Assembly (NCBI GenBank): GCA_022827625.1
Contig: JAJEIE010000040.1
Location: forward strand, 62,001-126,000
From: Candidatus Poribacteria bacterium
GTDB lineage: Bacteria; Poribacteria; WGA-4E; WGA-3G
DNA length: 64,000 nt
Direction of reading: 5' to 3'
This document shows, piece after piece, positions 51,833 to 61,001 of the stretch. The position numbers and the translations under genes were made by a program. Below the pieces are notes generated by a model. That model ran no database searches, was not told the DNA's origin, and was given only the letters and a program-made list of their open reading frames with translations. The number at the start of each line of letters is the position of its first letter. Positions within the stretch are counted from its first letter, which is position 1.

Positions 51833-52723
51833 ATGGAACGTACGTTATTGATTCATCCCGAAATGCCCGAACTTGACCGAGAACACGGTTTCTCGAATAT
51901 CAATGGACCATCGCTTGTTCGCGTCCCAGAATGGGTAGAAAACCCGCTGGGGAAATACTATCTCTATTTCGCACACCACCGCGGTGCCTATATCCGACTG
52001 GCGTATGCCGATGCCGTTGAAGGACCTTACACCGTCCACCGTCCGGGTGCTTTACATCGCGACAATACCGTTTTCCGAGGGTGCGACCATATCGCCTCAC
52101 CGGATGTACACATAGACGCAGAGAACCGACGCTTTTTTATGTACTTCCACGGAAATCCCCGTGGAGGGCAAGTAACCAGTTGGGCGACCTCTACCGACGG
52201 TGTGAATTATACTGCCTCGGATACAATGGATAGGCGAAACAGTGCCTACTTTCGCGTCTTTTGGTGGAACGGTCACCCGTATGCGACCTATCACGGTTGG
52301 ATAAGTCGTGCAGAAACGCCAGCGTGGACAGCATCGTTTATTGAGCGAGACACGCCCCTCTTTCCACGCAAATCGCCAGAAGACAATACCGGTTTCCCGC
52401 GTCATACGGCGAACCTCTTGGAAGGCGATACCTTGACCGTCTATTATTCTTTATACGGAGACAGTCCAGAGCGTATCAAGAAAAGTACGGTGCAGTTGAC
52501 AGATGATTGGAATGACTGGCATCCGTCTGAGCCGATAGAGGTTATCGCACCGAAGTACGATTTTGAGGGGGTGGATCTACCGATTAAGCGGTCAACAGGT
52601 GGGTTGGATCGAGAGCGTGTGCATGAACTCCGGGATCCTGCGATCTATTGTGAGGATGGCAAAACGTGGCTTCTCTATTCTGTTGCGGGAGAACAAGGGA
52701 TTGCGATTCTGTCTATATCATAA
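51833..52723 (+). CDS. Five-bladed propeller glycosidase-like protein (GH43/GH32 superfamily)
   Basis: This 296-residue cytoplasmic protein (no signal peptide) starts at the ATG at 51833 with GAGGAGAG upstream. The pattern INGPSLVRVPEWVENPLGKY then YLYFAHHRGAYIRLAYADAV, HIASPDVHID with RRFFMYFHG, and VHELRDPAIYCEDGKTWLLY is that of GH43/GH32/GH68-type propellers. In that family a near-N-terminal Asp, a central Asp and a Glu are catalytic. The conserved first Asp is not obvious here, so it may be a lyase-like or non-catalytic relative. It is probably expressed with the preceding PhyH. Confidence 0.7.
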   Translation: MERTLLIHPEMPELDREHGFSNINGPSLVRVPEWVENPLGKYYLYFAHHRGAYIRLAYADAVEGPYTVHRPGALHRDNTVFRGCDHIASPDVHIDAENRRFFMYFHGNPRGGQVTSWATSTDGVNYTASDTMDRRNSAYFRVFWWNGHPYATYHGWISRAETPAWTASFIERDTPLFPRKSPEDNTGFPRHTANLLEGDTLTVYYSLYGDSPERIKKSTVQLTDDWNDWHPSEPIEVIAPKYDFEGVDLPIKRSTGGLDRERVHELRDPAIYCEDGKTWLLYSVAGEQGIAILSIS

Positions 52724-52727
52724 GATG

Positions 52728-52922
52728 TTATTGGCGTTTCTCAATCAGCCTTCCGACAAAAAAGATTAAAACACCGAGTGTCAAGAAACCCATTTCAACG
52801 CCCATCGCTTTGGATTCACTGTAATCGAAAGGGTTCACACAACCTAAATAGAGGCCGGCACCTAAGCACGCGATCCCCATCAGTTCCAAAGTCTTACCGA
52901 TGTAATACACAAATTCTCCCAT
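52728..52922 (-). CDS. Small two-helix membrane protein, 64 residues
   Basis: From the ATG at 52922 the frame encodes two hydrophobic helices: YIGKTLELMGIACLGAGLYL and MGFLTLGVLIFFVGRLIEKR, separated by a polar loop. No ribosome site is clear, and an in-frame ATG 45 bp upstream is less likely. It starts 62 bp after the CBM9-like gene on the same strand and ends 5 bp from the convergent glycosidase gene. The family is not recognised. The helical periodicity and basic C-terminus support a real inner-membrane protein. Confidence 0.55.
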   Translation of the reverse strand: MGEFVYYIGKTLELMGIACLGAGLYLGCVNPFDYSESKAMGVEMGFLTLGVLIFFVGRLIEKRQ

Positions 52923-52983
52923 GCTATTGGGTCGTGCTTCATTTGACTGTAGGGCGCGGTTGCCCACACCCTACGGTAATGAA

Positions 52984-53694
52984 TTAGTAGAGACGCTTGA
53001 CGTGTCCCCATTGGATTAATTTTTGTTGTCTGCTGGGTTCAATCCGTGCTGTAAAGATGAGATCCGGGAGAAAATCGTTGTCCTCCGTGTACCCTTCTGG
53101 AACCCAACCAATTTTATTTTCGAGATGCCCACCGTCAACATCGTGATAAGCGATGTCAAATCCGATACTATTTCCTTTTCTCGCCAGATCGTCAAGTCGG
53201 AAACTCAACTCACACGTCTGTCCATCATTTCCCCATGCCACTCGCGTCAGTGGGTACTTTAGCGTATCCATCTCCTTTTGAATCGGGATTTCAAAACGAT
53301 AGAGAGCATCCTTCCGTCCTGAGTGATGTGGGTCTACGTGGAGGATGAGGTGGTCTTCACGAAGGAGTTTTGTTTTACGCGTTTCAAGTTGGTCGTCCAG
53401 TATTTTAATAGCGACATAAAGGAAACCATTCTGCCAAACCGCCGCAAAAGAACCGCTGAAATCCGGAGATTCAGGCAAGTGTTCTCCAGTAATTAGATTT
53501 TTGTCCAACTTTCCAGGGATTACCTGCTCCCAAACTGGATCGTCGAGGTAGCCATCTACGATAGGCGCGACTGAAACGAAATCTGCATTGTATTGAAAAT
53601 TTTGAAGATTTGCCCCCGTGACATGCCCTAATGCACAAGGCACTGTTATGAGCAGGAGGCTAATTAACGCAAGGATATGTCTATTACAGCTCAT
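52984..53694 (-). CDS. Exported CBM9-like carbohydrate-binding protein
   Basis: The ATG at 53694 has AAGGAGG 5 bp upstream and opens a signal peptide (HILALISLLLITVPCALG). The 236-residue product resembles a CBM9-type domain: SVAPIVDGYLDDPVWEQVIP at the start, GSFAAVWQNGFLYVAIKILD, HLILHVDPHHSGRKDALYRF, and DGQTCELSFRLDDLARKG then GFDIAYHDVDGG. CBM9-like domains bind sugar ends or act as sensory or enzyme-linked modules. The tail KLIQWGHVKRLY is a slightly shorter version of the shared KLxxxWGxxK tail. It may be co-transcribed with the small membrane protein downstream. Confidence 0.82.
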   Translation of the reverse strand: MSCNRHILALISLLLITVPCALGHVTGANLQNFQYNADFVSVAPIVDGYLDDPVWEQVIPGKLDKNLITGEHLPESPDFSGSFAAVWQNGFLYVAIKILDDQLETRKTKLLREDHLILHVDPHHSGRKDALYRFEIPIQKEMDTLKYPLTRVAWGNDGQTCELSFRLDDLARKGNSIGFDIAYHDVDGGHLENKIGWVPEGYTEDNDFLPDLIFTARIEPSRQQKLIQWGHVKRLY

Positions 53695-53987
53695 GAATTC
53701 CTCCTTTTTAGGATAATTCATTGGATCGGCTTTCAAAAATGAAAGAGCCGTATCCCTCATTTTTCCGTCCCTCTTTTGCCAGAGGATTTCAGTAGATTTA
53801 AATTTGTATTATTTTGTACTGTCAGTGGGTGCCGTGAATTGTCTATTTTGACGTTGATTAACAGTTCTGTTGCATCTGTTGTTTCATTCCTTCGTTAAAA
53901 GTATACCGTAAATCCAATTATTTATCCAGTTAAAATTACACGATACGCGCGCGAAACCCCTAAAATAGTCATTTTTTGTAAATTCGG
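53695..53987. other. Non-coding spacer before the ftsH promoter
   Basis: Apart from the promoters, no gene, RNA or repeat is seen. Sequence is AT-rich. Confidence 0.6.
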
Positions 53988-54016
53988 TTGAAATTTGAAA
54001 AAAAATCTGTTATACT
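53988..54016 (+). promoter_or_regulatory. Sigma70-type promoter candidate for ftsH unit
   Basis: TTGAAA (53988-53993), exactly 17 bp, TATACT (54011-54016), 65 bp before the GTG start. Confidence 0.6.
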
Positions 54017-54081
54017 TTTAAACATGTTTTGAAATCACATTTTTGTCCGAGATCAGATTTTAAAGAGAGAGGCACTTGGTT

Positions 54082-55998
54082 GTGAACAAAAATACAAGAA
54101 GCATGGTGATTTGGTGGCTGATTATTGCTGGGATCGTTGTCTTCGGCATCTATCAGTTATTTAACCGTAGAGACCCCGTCTATCAGTTGGCGACCTCTGA
54201 TTTTCACCACTACATAAAACTCGGACCAGACCTATTTGACGGGTATCTGCTTTTAGATCAAGAATGGGTTGAGGGACGTTTCCACGCAGAGAGCTTGCCC
54301 CAAATTCGCACTGAAATCCTCAGAGATGTGCCGTTTGAGGAGCAAGAAACGCATTTTCCCACGAATTGGGAAGGCGAATTTAGAGCGAGCCGGGATGCAA
54401 TTGATGACTACGAGATTCAAGCGAAACTTGACGCGTCTGAGATCGCTTATAATGTCAAACCTCCATCCAAATTCCCCCAAGGACTAATTATTTTCGGGAC
54501 GACCATCATACCCCTTCTCATCTTTTTAGGGCTGATGATTTTCTTGTCCCGTCAAATGCAGGGGAGCGGAAATCGCGCCCTCTCTTTTGGTAAAAGTCGC
54601 GCAAGGCTCCATTCCGAGAATCAAAAGAAAATTACCTTTGAAGATGTCGCAGGGGTTGATGAGGCAAAAGACGCACTTGAAGAGGTTATTGAGTTCCTTA
54701 AAGCACCGAAAAAATTTGAACGGCTCGGCGGCAGAATTCCGAAAGGGGTCCTACTCATGGGACCCCCAGGCACGGGTAAGACGATGCTCGCGCAAGCCGT
54801 CGCAGGCGAAGCCGATGTGCCCTTCTATAGCATCAGCGGGTCCGATTTCGTTGAGATGTTTGTTGGTGTCGGTGCCTCTCGTGTCCGGGACCTTTTTGAA
54901 ACGGGAAAGAAAAACGCACCCTGTATCATTTTTATTGATGAACTCGATGCAGTCGGCAGACACCGCGGCGCAGGGATCGGCGGCGGACACGATGAACGTG
55001 AACAGACTTTGAACCAACTCCTCGTTGAAATGCAGGGATTTGACGCATCGGAAGGTGTGATTCTTATCGCAGCAACCAACCGTCCTGATGTCTTGGATCC
55101 TGCGCTCCTCCGCCCAGGAAGGTTTGATCGGCAAATCGTCGTTGACCTGCCCGACGTTCGCGGAAGAGAAGCGATTCTCAAAGTCCATACAAAACAGCCC
55201 TATAAACTTGCCGAAGATGTCAACTTGGATCTTTTGGCGAAGGCGACACCTGGATTCTCAGGAGCTGACCTTGAGAATATGGCGAATGAAGCCGCACTCC
55301 TTGCAGCAAGGCGCGACAAAGAACAAATTGACATGCTCTGCTTTGATGAGGCGAAAGACCGGGTCCTTATGGGCCCAGAACGCCGAAGCCTCGTGATTAG
55401 TGAAGAAGAGAGACGTGTTACTGCCTATCATGAAGCCGGGCACGCCCTTATGTTACATTTCGTGCCAGAGAGTGATCCGAACTATAAGTGTACGATCGTC
55501 CCACGCGGTAGAGCACTCGGTGTCACGGCGAAGCTTCCACTTGAAGAGCGCCATAACATGAGCAAAAAACGACTCCTTGCTCACATTATTTTCGCACTCG
55601 GCGGTCGTGTCGCTGAAGAAATTATCTTTGGCGAGCAAACGACTGGGGCGCAAAACGATTTCGAGCAAGCCACAAGCCTCGCACGTCGGATGGTTACCCA
55701 GTGGGGCATGAGCCGCATGGGACCCCTCACTTTCGGTAGACGCGACGAACAGGTCTTTCTTGGCAAGGAACTGGCTGTGCATCAGGATTATAGCGAAAAA
55801 ACTGCCATTGAAATCGACAAGGCTGTCCACGATATCGTTATGGAGTGCTACAAAAAGGCATGGGACATCTTGGAAACCAATATGGATGGATTGAAGCTCC
55901 TGGCGGATGCCCTCTTAGAACGCGAAACCCTTGTTACCGAAGAGATCGACGAAATCCTTGGCCCCCGACCCCAACTTCCCGCGAAACCGATTATATGA
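54082..55998 (+). CDS. ftsH: ATP-dependent zinc metalloprotease FtsH
   Basis: This 638-residue membrane protease has two transmembrane helices (about 8-27 and 138-158) around a periplasmic segment, then the AAA+ module with Walker A GPPGTGKT (about 226-233), Walker [11 protein letters not shown] and the second region of homology ([20 protein letters not shown]). The M41 zinc site is HEAGH (450-454). FtsH unfolds and degrades membrane and short-lived cytoplasmic proteins. GTG at 54082 with GAGAGG 9 bp upstream is preferred over a TTG six bases earlier. The stop overlaps folP by 4 bp (ATGA), an order shared with many bacteria. Confidence 0.97.
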   Translation: MNKNTRSMVIWWLIIAGIVVFGIYQLFNRRDPVYQLATSDFHHYIKLGPDLFDGYLLLDQEWVEGRFHAESLPQIRTEILRDVPFEEQETHFPTNWEGEFRASRDAIDDYEIQAKLDASEIAYNVKPPSKFPQGLIIFGTTIIPLLIFLGLMIFLSRQMQGSGNRALSFGKSRARLHSENQKKITFEDVAGVDEAKDALEEVIEFLKAPKKFERLGGRIPKGVLLMGPPGTGKTMLAQAVAGEADVPFYSISGSDFVEMFVGVGASRVRDLFETGKKNAPCIIFIDELDAVGRHRGAGIGGGHDEREQTLNQLLVEMQGFDASEGVILIAATNRPDVLDPALLRPGRFDRQIVVDLPDVRGREAILKVHTKQPYKLAEDVNLDLLAKATPGFSGADLENMANEAALLAARRDKEQIDMLCFDEAKDRVLMGPERRSLVISEEERRVTAYHEAGHALMLHFVPESDPNYKCTIVPRGRALGVTAKLPLEERHNMSKKRLLAHIIFALGGRVAEEIIFGEQTTGAQNDFEQATSLARRMVTQWGMSRMGPLTFGRRDEQVFLGKELAVHQDYSEKTAIEIDKAVHDIVMECYKKAWDILETNMDGLKLLADALLERETLVTEEIDEILGPRPQLPAKPII

Positions 55999-56837
55999 TT
56001 TGTCGTGGGAAAACACTCACTTTAGGTACGAATACGCATGTGATGGGCATATTGAACGTCACGCCGGATTCTTTCTCTGACGGCGGAAACTACCTTGATG
56101 TCCAACAGGCGATCGTCCATGCTGAAACGATGGTCGCTGAAGGTGCTACGCTCATCGATATCGGTGGCGAGTCTTCACGTCCAGGGGCATCGCTGGTATC
56201 GGTCAATGACGAATTAGCACGAGTGCTCCCCGTGGTGCGTGCGCTTGCTGATACTGTTGATGTGCTGCTTTCTGTTGATACCTATAAAGCGGAGGTGGCG
56301 CGCCGCGCACTTGAGGCTGGCGCACATGTTGTTAATGACATTACCGCACTGTATGGCGATCCCGACATGGCGGCAACCGTTGCTGAAATGGAAGCGGGTG
56401 TTGTTCTGATGCACATGAAGGGGACACCGCGCACGATGCAGCAGTCCCCGGAATACAACGATGTCGTTAACGAGGTCTGCGCATGGCTTAAAAAAAAGAT
56501 ACAAAACGCTGAGGCACAAGGTATCGCTCCCGAACGCATTATTGTTGATCCCGGCATCGGGTTTGGTAAAACGACGCAACATAATCTTGAACTCCTCAAG
56601 CGTCTCTCGGAATTTCGAGCGTTGAAGAAACCGCTGCTGATCGGGACTTCGCGCAAGTCCTTTATTGGAAACATCTTAGAGGTGCCCGTGACCGAGCGCG
56701 TTGAAGGCACAGCTGCAACGGTGTGTTGGGCAATTGCACACGGCGCGGACATTGTACGGGTTCACGATGTCAAAGCAAACGTTCGGGCTGCACAAATGAC
56801 GGATGCCCTTTATAGAGGGATAGGGAAGTATAGATAA
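55995..56837 (+). CDS. folP: Dihydropteroate synthase
   Basis: This 280-residue enzyme condenses hydroxymethyl-dihydropterin pyrophosphate with p-aminobenzoate in folate synthesis. Hallmarks are MGILNVTPDSFSDGGNY near the N-terminus, LIDIGGESSRPGA, the NDITAL strand, HMKGTP, and DPGIGFGKT with GTSRKSFIG further on. These match both pterin-binding signatures. The ATG overlaps the ftsH stop by 4 bp, indicating coupling. It is followed 4 bp later by acpS. No sequence oddities are seen. Confidence 0.96.
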   Translation: MICRGKTLTLGTNTHVMGILNVTPDSFSDGGNYLDVQQAIVHAETMVAEGATLIDIGGESSRPGASLVSVNDELARVLPVVRALADTVDVLLSVDTYKAEVARRALEAGAHVVNDITALYGDPDMAATVAEMEAGVVLMHMKGTPRTMQQSPEYNDVVNEVCAWLKKKIQNAEAQGIAPERIIVDPGIGFGKTTQHNLELLKRLSEFRALKKPLLIGTSRKSFIGNILEVPVTERVEGTAATVCWAIAHGADIVRVHDVKANVRAAQMTDALYRGIGKYR

Positions 56838-56841
56838 ATCG

Positions 56842-57234
56842 ATGCACTACCAGAAAATTCAGGGAATCGGTATTGATATTGTTGAGGTCGAACGGATTCG
56901 AGAGGCATCCCAGCGGTGGGGCGCGCGTTTTGAACAGCGGGTCTACACGGAGCAGGAACTGGCGTATTGTGGGGACACACCGACCCGATATTGGCGACTC
57001 GCTGCCCGTTTCGCTGCTAAAGAAGCAGCACTTAAAGCACTTGGCACCGGCTTGATTACTGGCATGCGTTGGCAAGATGTAGAGGTTCAAGCGAACGCCG
57101 TCGGAAAACCTGAACTCGTCTTACACGGTGAAGTCCAACGCTATGCCAATGCGCATAATATCAGTTCGATATTCGTCTCTATGTCCCATACAAATGTATA
57201 TGCTGTGGCACAAGTAACCCTCTGTTCCTCTTGA
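56842..57234 (+). CDS. acpS: Holo-[acyl-carrier-protein] synthase
   Basis: This 130-residue AcpS-type phosphopantetheinyl transferase attaches 4'-phosphopantetheine from CoA to a Ser of acyl carrier protein. Conserved metal-binding residues are visible in GIGIDIVEVERI (D12) and RFAAKEAALKAL (E61), with the C-terminal VSMSHTNVYAVA. It starts 4 bp after folP and completes the ftsH-folP-acpS unit. Length and motifs are standard. Confidence 0.95.
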   Translation: MHYQKIQGIGIDIVEVERIREASQRWGARFEQRVYTEQELAYCGDTPTRYWRLAARFAAKEAALKALGTGLITGMRWQDVEVQANAVGKPELVLHGEVQRYANAHNISSIFVSMSHTNVYAVAQVTLCSS

Positions 57235-57301
57235 CTTGGTAGGCGTCCCTATATCCAACTCCCATATTTTTGCGATGCTAATGTTTGATATGAGGTAAAA
57301 A

Positions 57302-58399
57302 GTGAAATACGTTCACAGTTCGCTTGTTTTTGTATGCTGCTTTCTGGTTTACAGTAGTGTTGCTCCAGCGGCGAATACAACAGCAACAGCCGACGGGTTT
57401 CTCAAACACCTCGTTGGGGCTGAATATAACGGAATGGGTGGTAGCTTTGTAGGGATAGTCCGCGGGGCAGATGCCTTCGGGAGTAACCCTGCCGGTATCG
57501 GTGCAGCGGAAGGAAACAGGGTTGTTATTCACACAATCCGTTTTCCACGGACGATTGCACTCCTTTCTAAGCCGAACCTTGATTCTAATTATGAAGACTA
57601 CAGCCAGTTTGAACAGCGCGCATCTGGCATTGAAATGCTCAATTGGGCGTTGCCGATGGGTAAATTCGGCACGTTGGGGTTGGGAGTCGCTTTTGGGCAG
57701 CAAGGGGTCTTCCGTCGCGTGGACCATCTCGGAAAAGCGATTAACAGTTTTCCTGAAAATAATCTCGCTGTCGGTTTCGGCTACGGATTAAATATTCTGC
57801 ACAATACAGTTATCGGATTTGACGCGAAATGGCTCCGTTCAAAAGTAACAGATACTAACGCTATGGAACACCTCGGACACGGCTATGCCTATAATGTCGG
57901 TATTATCCAACGGTTTGACAGTGGGATTCAGGTCGGTATTGCGGCACGGAACTTAAGTAACGGACTCTCCTTTTCTAATGTTGATATTCCTGATAAAATA
58001 GAACGTACAATTGTTGCGGGTATTGCCTACCACCGCGAAATGTCAGATGTATCATTGCGTGTTGGCTTAGATGTACATCCACCCTTCCGTGATGGCGTGC
58101 AAGCAAATGTGGGTGCTGAAATATGGTACAAAAACCGGATTGGTGGTAGAATTGGGTATCTCAGACAGACTGAAAAACGCTACGCCTCTGTATTTTTACT
58201 TCAAGAGGCTGCCTTTGAAACACAGGAGCGACTCTGGAAGGCAGAAGGGATGTGCTATGGACTGGGGATCCGATTCGGTAGCATGACACTAAACGCCGCA
58301 TACACCCCGCAATTCAAACCTACAGTAGTGACGGTAGAACGGCTTCATGTCGTCCAAGGTGAAGCCGTTTATACCTTTTCGATTGGGCAAACTTTTTAG
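57302..58399 (+). CDS. PorV/PorQ-like outer-membrane protein (UPF0164 type)
   Basis: A GTG start with GAGG 8 bp upstream opens a signal peptide (HSSLVFVCCFLVYSSVAPAA). The 365-residue protein has an outer-membrane barrel pattern typical of PorV/UPF0164 proteins: GAEYNGMGGSFVGIVRGADA followed by FGSNPAG near the N-terminus, LGLGVAFGQQGVFR, RNLSNGLSF and a terminal aromatic (TFSIGQTF). In Bacteroidetes PorV helps sort type IX secretion cargo, but the wider family occurs without that system and no other T9SS gene is seen here. Function beyond outer-membrane location is open. Confidence 0.78.
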   Translation: MKYVHSSLVFVCCFLVYSSVAPAANTTATADGFLKHLVGAEYNGMGGSFVGIVRGADAFGSNPAGIGAAEGNRVVIHTIRFPRTIALLSKPNLDSNYEDYSQFEQRASGIEMLNWALPMGKFGTLGLGVAFGQQGVFRRVDHLGKAINSFPENNLAVGFGYGLNILHNTVIGFDAKWLRSKVTDTNAMEHLGHGYAYNVGIIQRFDSGIQVGIAARNLSNGLSFSNVDIPDKIERTIVAGIAYHREMSDVSLRVGLDVHPPFRDGVQANVGAEIWYKNRIGGRIGYLRQTEKRYASVFLLQEAAFETQERLWKAEGMCYGLGIRFGSMTLNAAYTPQFKPTVVTVERLHVVQGEAVYTFSIGQTF

Positions 58400-58495
58400 G
58401 AACGTCCCGACTCACAACTCCACGGGATTGGAGTGGTAACACAATAGATCCTATTATATTTAGAATGAAGTCTGCGCATCTCGGAGGGATTCGCG

Positions 58496-58936
58496 ATGAG
58501 TAATATTGAGATAAAATATACAATAACACATGAGTGGGCTGAGATCCTTGATTCAAAGGAGTGTAGCGTCGGGATCACCGAGCGCGCTCAGGAAATCTAT
58601 AGCAACATCATTTTTATTGAATTGCCGTCTCTGGGTGAATTTGAGCAAGACGAGATTATGGGACACCTTGAAACCTCTGATGGCAGAAATTTCTATATCC
58701 ACGCACCTGTAAGTGGTGAGGTCTATGAGGTCAACACCGCTCTTGAGGATGATATTGAGCTCCTCAACCGTTTCCCTGAAGGCGATGGTTGGATTTGTAA
58801 ACTCCGTATTGAGAATCCAAGTGAGATAGAAGCACTGCTCACGCTGCCCGAATATGAGGCGTATGAGGAGGAAGAACTCAATGAAGAGGAGTACCTACCA
58901 GAAACTGATTTTTACGAAAATATTGAAGATTATTAG
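58496..58936 (+). CDS. GcvH-like protein lacking the lipoyl lysine
   Basis: This 146-residue protein has the glycine-cleavage H-protein fold: YTITHEWAEILDSKECSVGI at the N-terminus, IIFIELPSLGEFEQDEIMG, then APVSGEVYEVN and EGDGWICKLRI. The site that should read ESVKA with the lipoylated Lys instead reads LETSDGRNF. No Lys is present in this loop, so it cannot carry lipoate in the usual way. The C-terminus is very acidic (EEEELNEEEY). GGAGGG precedes the ATG. It lies 28 bp before mqnD. It is probably a repurposed H-protein relative, possibly a scaffold or regulator. Confidence 0.82.
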   Translation: MSNIEIKYTITHEWAEILDSKECSVGITERAQEIYSNIIFIELPSLGEFEQDEIMGHLETSDGRNFYIHAPVSGEVYEVNTALEDDIELLNRFPEGDGWICKLRIENPSEIEALLTLPEYEAYEEEELNEEEYLPETDFYENIEDY

Positions 58937-58964
58937 ACACAGATAAATCTTGAGAAGGAACCCT

Positions 58965-59807
58965 ATGTCACAAACAGAAAAGATTCGCATCGGGCACAGT
59001 CCCGATTCCGACGATGCGTTTATGTTCTATGCCCTTGCCAAAGGGCTGATTTCAACTGAACCGTTTGAAATTGTCCATGTTATTGAAGATATTGAGACTT
59101 TGAATCAGCGGGCACTCGCCGCTGAACTCGAAGTTACGGCGATCTCTGTTCACGCTTACGCCTATGTCGCTAAGGATTACGCACTAATGCCCTGCGGCGC
59201 AAGCATCGGAGACCAATACGGACCGCTTGTTGTTGCTAAAGCACCGATGGAGACCCTTGAAGGTAAACGCATCGCGATCCCGGGCAAAATGACGACCGCT
59301 TACCTTACGCTTAGTCTTTGCCAACCTAATTTTCAGGCGGAGACGCGTCCCTTTGATAAAATATTAGATGCCGTTCAACAGGACGAAGTGGATGCCGGAC
59401 TCATTATTCATGAGGGGCAGTTGACTTATGCCCGTGAGGGACTTCACAAGGTTATCGATTTAGGAGAGTGGTGGCACGAGGAAACAGGACTTCCCTTACC
59501 GCTCGGTGCAAACGTCATACGCCGCGACCTCGGCACTGAAAAAATTCGCCAAATAACAGCACTACTCAAGCAGAGCATTCAATATTCACTTGAACATCGA
59601 ACGCGTGGATTAGAATACGCTATGACCTATGCGCGGGATATGGAGACCACACTGGCTGATAAGTTCGTCGGGATGTATGTCAATGACTACACGCTTGATT
59701 ATGGTGAGAAGGGGAGAGCCGGGGTTCGAGAATTGCTCCAGCGCGGCAACGATGCCGGTATCATTCCGCATCGTGTGGATGCAGATTTTGTCACACTCGA
59801 AGAGTGA
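58965..59807 (+). CDS. mqnD: 1,4-dihydroxy-6-naphthoate synthase
   Basis: This 280-residue enzyme acts in the futalosine route to menaquinone, converting cyclic dehypoxanthine futalosine to 1,4-dihydroxy-6-naphthoate. The N-terminal IRIGHSPDSDDAFMFYALAK is diagnostic of MqnD, followed by a periplasmic-binding-protein-like fold with YGPLVVAKAP, AIPGKMTTAYLTL and DAGLIIHEGQLTYAREG, which should hold the catalytic His. The ATG at 58965 with AGAAGGAA upstream is preferred over one 15 bp earlier. It is the only menaquinone gene visible here, suggesting the remaining mqn genes are scattered. Confidence 0.93.
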   Translation: MSQTEKIRIGHSPDSDDAFMFYALAKGLISTEPFEIVHVIEDIETLNQRALAAELEVTAISVHAYAYVAKDYALMPCGASIGDQYGPLVVAKAPMETLEGKRIAIPGKMTTAYLTLSLCQPNFQAETRPFDKILDAVQQDEVDAGLIIHEGQLTYAREGLHKVIDLGEWWHEETGLPLPLGANVIRRDLGTEKIRQITALLKQSIQYSLEHRTRGLEYAMTYARDMETTLADKFVGMYVNDYTLDYGEKGRAGVRELLQRGNDAGIIPHRVDADFVTLEE

Positions 59808-59833
59808 AATAGTGAAGGCTTTAACCTCCGTCA

Positions 59834-59853
59834 GGCGAGGGTTACGCCTCGCC
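59834..59853. repeat. GGCGAGG/CCTCGCC hairpin
   Basis: A 7-bp stem GGCGAGG (59834-59840) and CCTCGCC (59847-59853) with a 6-base loop lies between mqnD and the small ORF. No T-run follows, so it is more likely a repeat than a terminator. Confidence 0.5.
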
Positions 59854-59878
59854 ACGTTCCTCAGCAAAAGAAGAAACT

Positions 59879-60085
59879 ATGGACGCGAAACGCCGCAGAT
59901 ATTTCCATTTAGAAAATGCTGATGGTGAAAAACTTGTCTGTGGTGTCCTCTATGATGAAGGAAATGTACAAGTCCTTTGGCGGGCAGACCAAGGCTACAC
60001 GGCAGAGCAGTATTCATCTCTGACGCTCGTCCTCGGCTTGATGCCGGACATCGTTGCGCTTCGTTTTGAAGAGAGCGACGGATAA
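59879..60085 (+). CDS. Small hypothetical protein, 68 residues
   Basis: From the ATG at 59879 (AGAAGAAA upstream, weak) the frame encodes a compact hydrophilic protein: RRRYFHLENADGEKLVCGVL, VQVLWRADQGYTAEQYSSL and LVLGLMPDIVALRFEES. The alternation of charged and hydrophobic residues suggests a small alpha/beta domain. No family is recognised. It follows mqnD by 71 bp, separated by a hairpin, and converges on the SdiA-regulated gene. Confidence 0.5.
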   Translation: MDAKRRRYFHLENADGEKLVCGVLYDEGNVQVLWRADQGYTAEQYSSLTLVLGLMPDIVALRFEESDG

Positions 60086-60125
60086 AACTAAAAAATAGGG
60101 GTGCTGCTACAGGCTAACCGAGTAT

Positions 60126-61001
60126 CTAACGCAGCCTTCGATCGGCTAATTTGATAATCTCTCCATTCTCCTGCGCGATGTACATATAGCCCAATCCATC
60201 CAATACAACGCCTTCCTGTTCATCACCGGGTAAGAGATATTGCCCCAGGATTGTGCCTCCCTTTTTCAGTTCCACCAACAAGTTGCTTGCATCGCTGACC
60301 AAGACCAGATGATCACCTTGGGCGTCATAAGCCAATCCTGAAATATCAATGAAATTCATCCGGTAGGCGTTAATAATAGTACCTTCTGCCTTGCGGGCTG
60401 TTCCAGAGCGGAGCGGAACACTCACTTCACATATAACCGAGGGTTCATCCTGCGGTTTGAGGCTAAACGATTGATTGCCGATCCAGAAGGTACCTCCTTC
60501 TGGGTGCGAAGCATCTGGGACAAAGGCGATCGCTTCGATACCCATACCACCTTTTTTTAGGAGCTGCTCGCCTTCAAAATTCCTGTTAATCCTGAATTCC
60601 CGCTGAATCGTGAGTGTCTCTGCATCCAATTCTAAGATCGTCTCATCGTCTTCGACCGCAGCGTATAGCATGCCCGTATCCGGGTTCACTGTGATACCTT
60701 CAATGTCGCGTTCGCTCAGCCCTTTCGATTGAACCGGAGTACCGTCTAACCGAACTTCATGAATACTCCCTGAATCGTCGGCGATAAATAGGCTCCGCCG
60801 TGCCGCGTGGTAGGTGATACCGGAAGGTTCCGCAATTTGCGATTTTGTGATATTGCCGACCCAACTATATGGGAGCGCGACAGGACGGGACTCCGCTGCC
60901 TTTTTCGTCGCAGACTCTTCCATCTGGATCAGAAAATAGACAAGACCCGCCGCACAGATACCTGAAATAAAAATCATTAAGAGCACTCTTTTATAGGACA
61001 T
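60126..61001 (-). CDS. SdiA-regulated/YjiK-like anchored beta-propeller protein
   Basis: The ATG at 61001 (AGAGGGA upstream) starts a protein of 291 residues with an N-terminal membrane anchor (VLLMIFISGICAAGLVYFLI). A lipobox is not obvious. The extracytoplasmic domain shows propeller blades of the SdiA-regulated family: SQIAEPSGITYHAARRSLFI, IEGITVNPDTGMLYAAVEDD, MGIEAIAFVPD, ISGLAYDAQGDHLVLVSDAS and EGVVLDGLGYMYIAQENGEI. In E. coli YjiK is under quorum-sensing regulator SdiA, but its function is unknown. It is transcribed alone, opposite to its neighbours. Confidence 0.82.
   Translation of the reverse strand: MSYKRVLLMIFISGICAAGLVYFLIQMEESATKKAAESRPVALPYSWVGNITKSQIAEPSGITYHAARRSLFIADDSGSIHEVRLDGTPVQSKGLSERDIEGITVNPDTGMLYAAVEDDETILELDAETLTIQREFRINRNFEGEQLLKKGGMGIEAIAFVPDASHPEGGTFWIGNQSFSLKPQDEPSVICEVSVPLRSGTARKAEGTIINAYRMNFIDISGLAYDAQGDHLVLVSDASNLLVELKKGGTILGQYLLPGDEQEGVVLDGLGYMYIAQENGEIIKLADRRLR

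Noticed and set aside
54076-54081. TTG start for FtsH two codons upstream
   Set aside because: It leaves only about 3 bp to the ribosome site; GTG at 54082 has a normal 9-bp spacing.
57302-58399. Evidence for a type IX secretion system from the PorV-like protein
   Set aside because: No other Por/Spr/Gld component is visible, and the UPF0164 family is broader than T9SS. The KLxxxWGxxK tail also does not resemble T9SS C-terminal domains.
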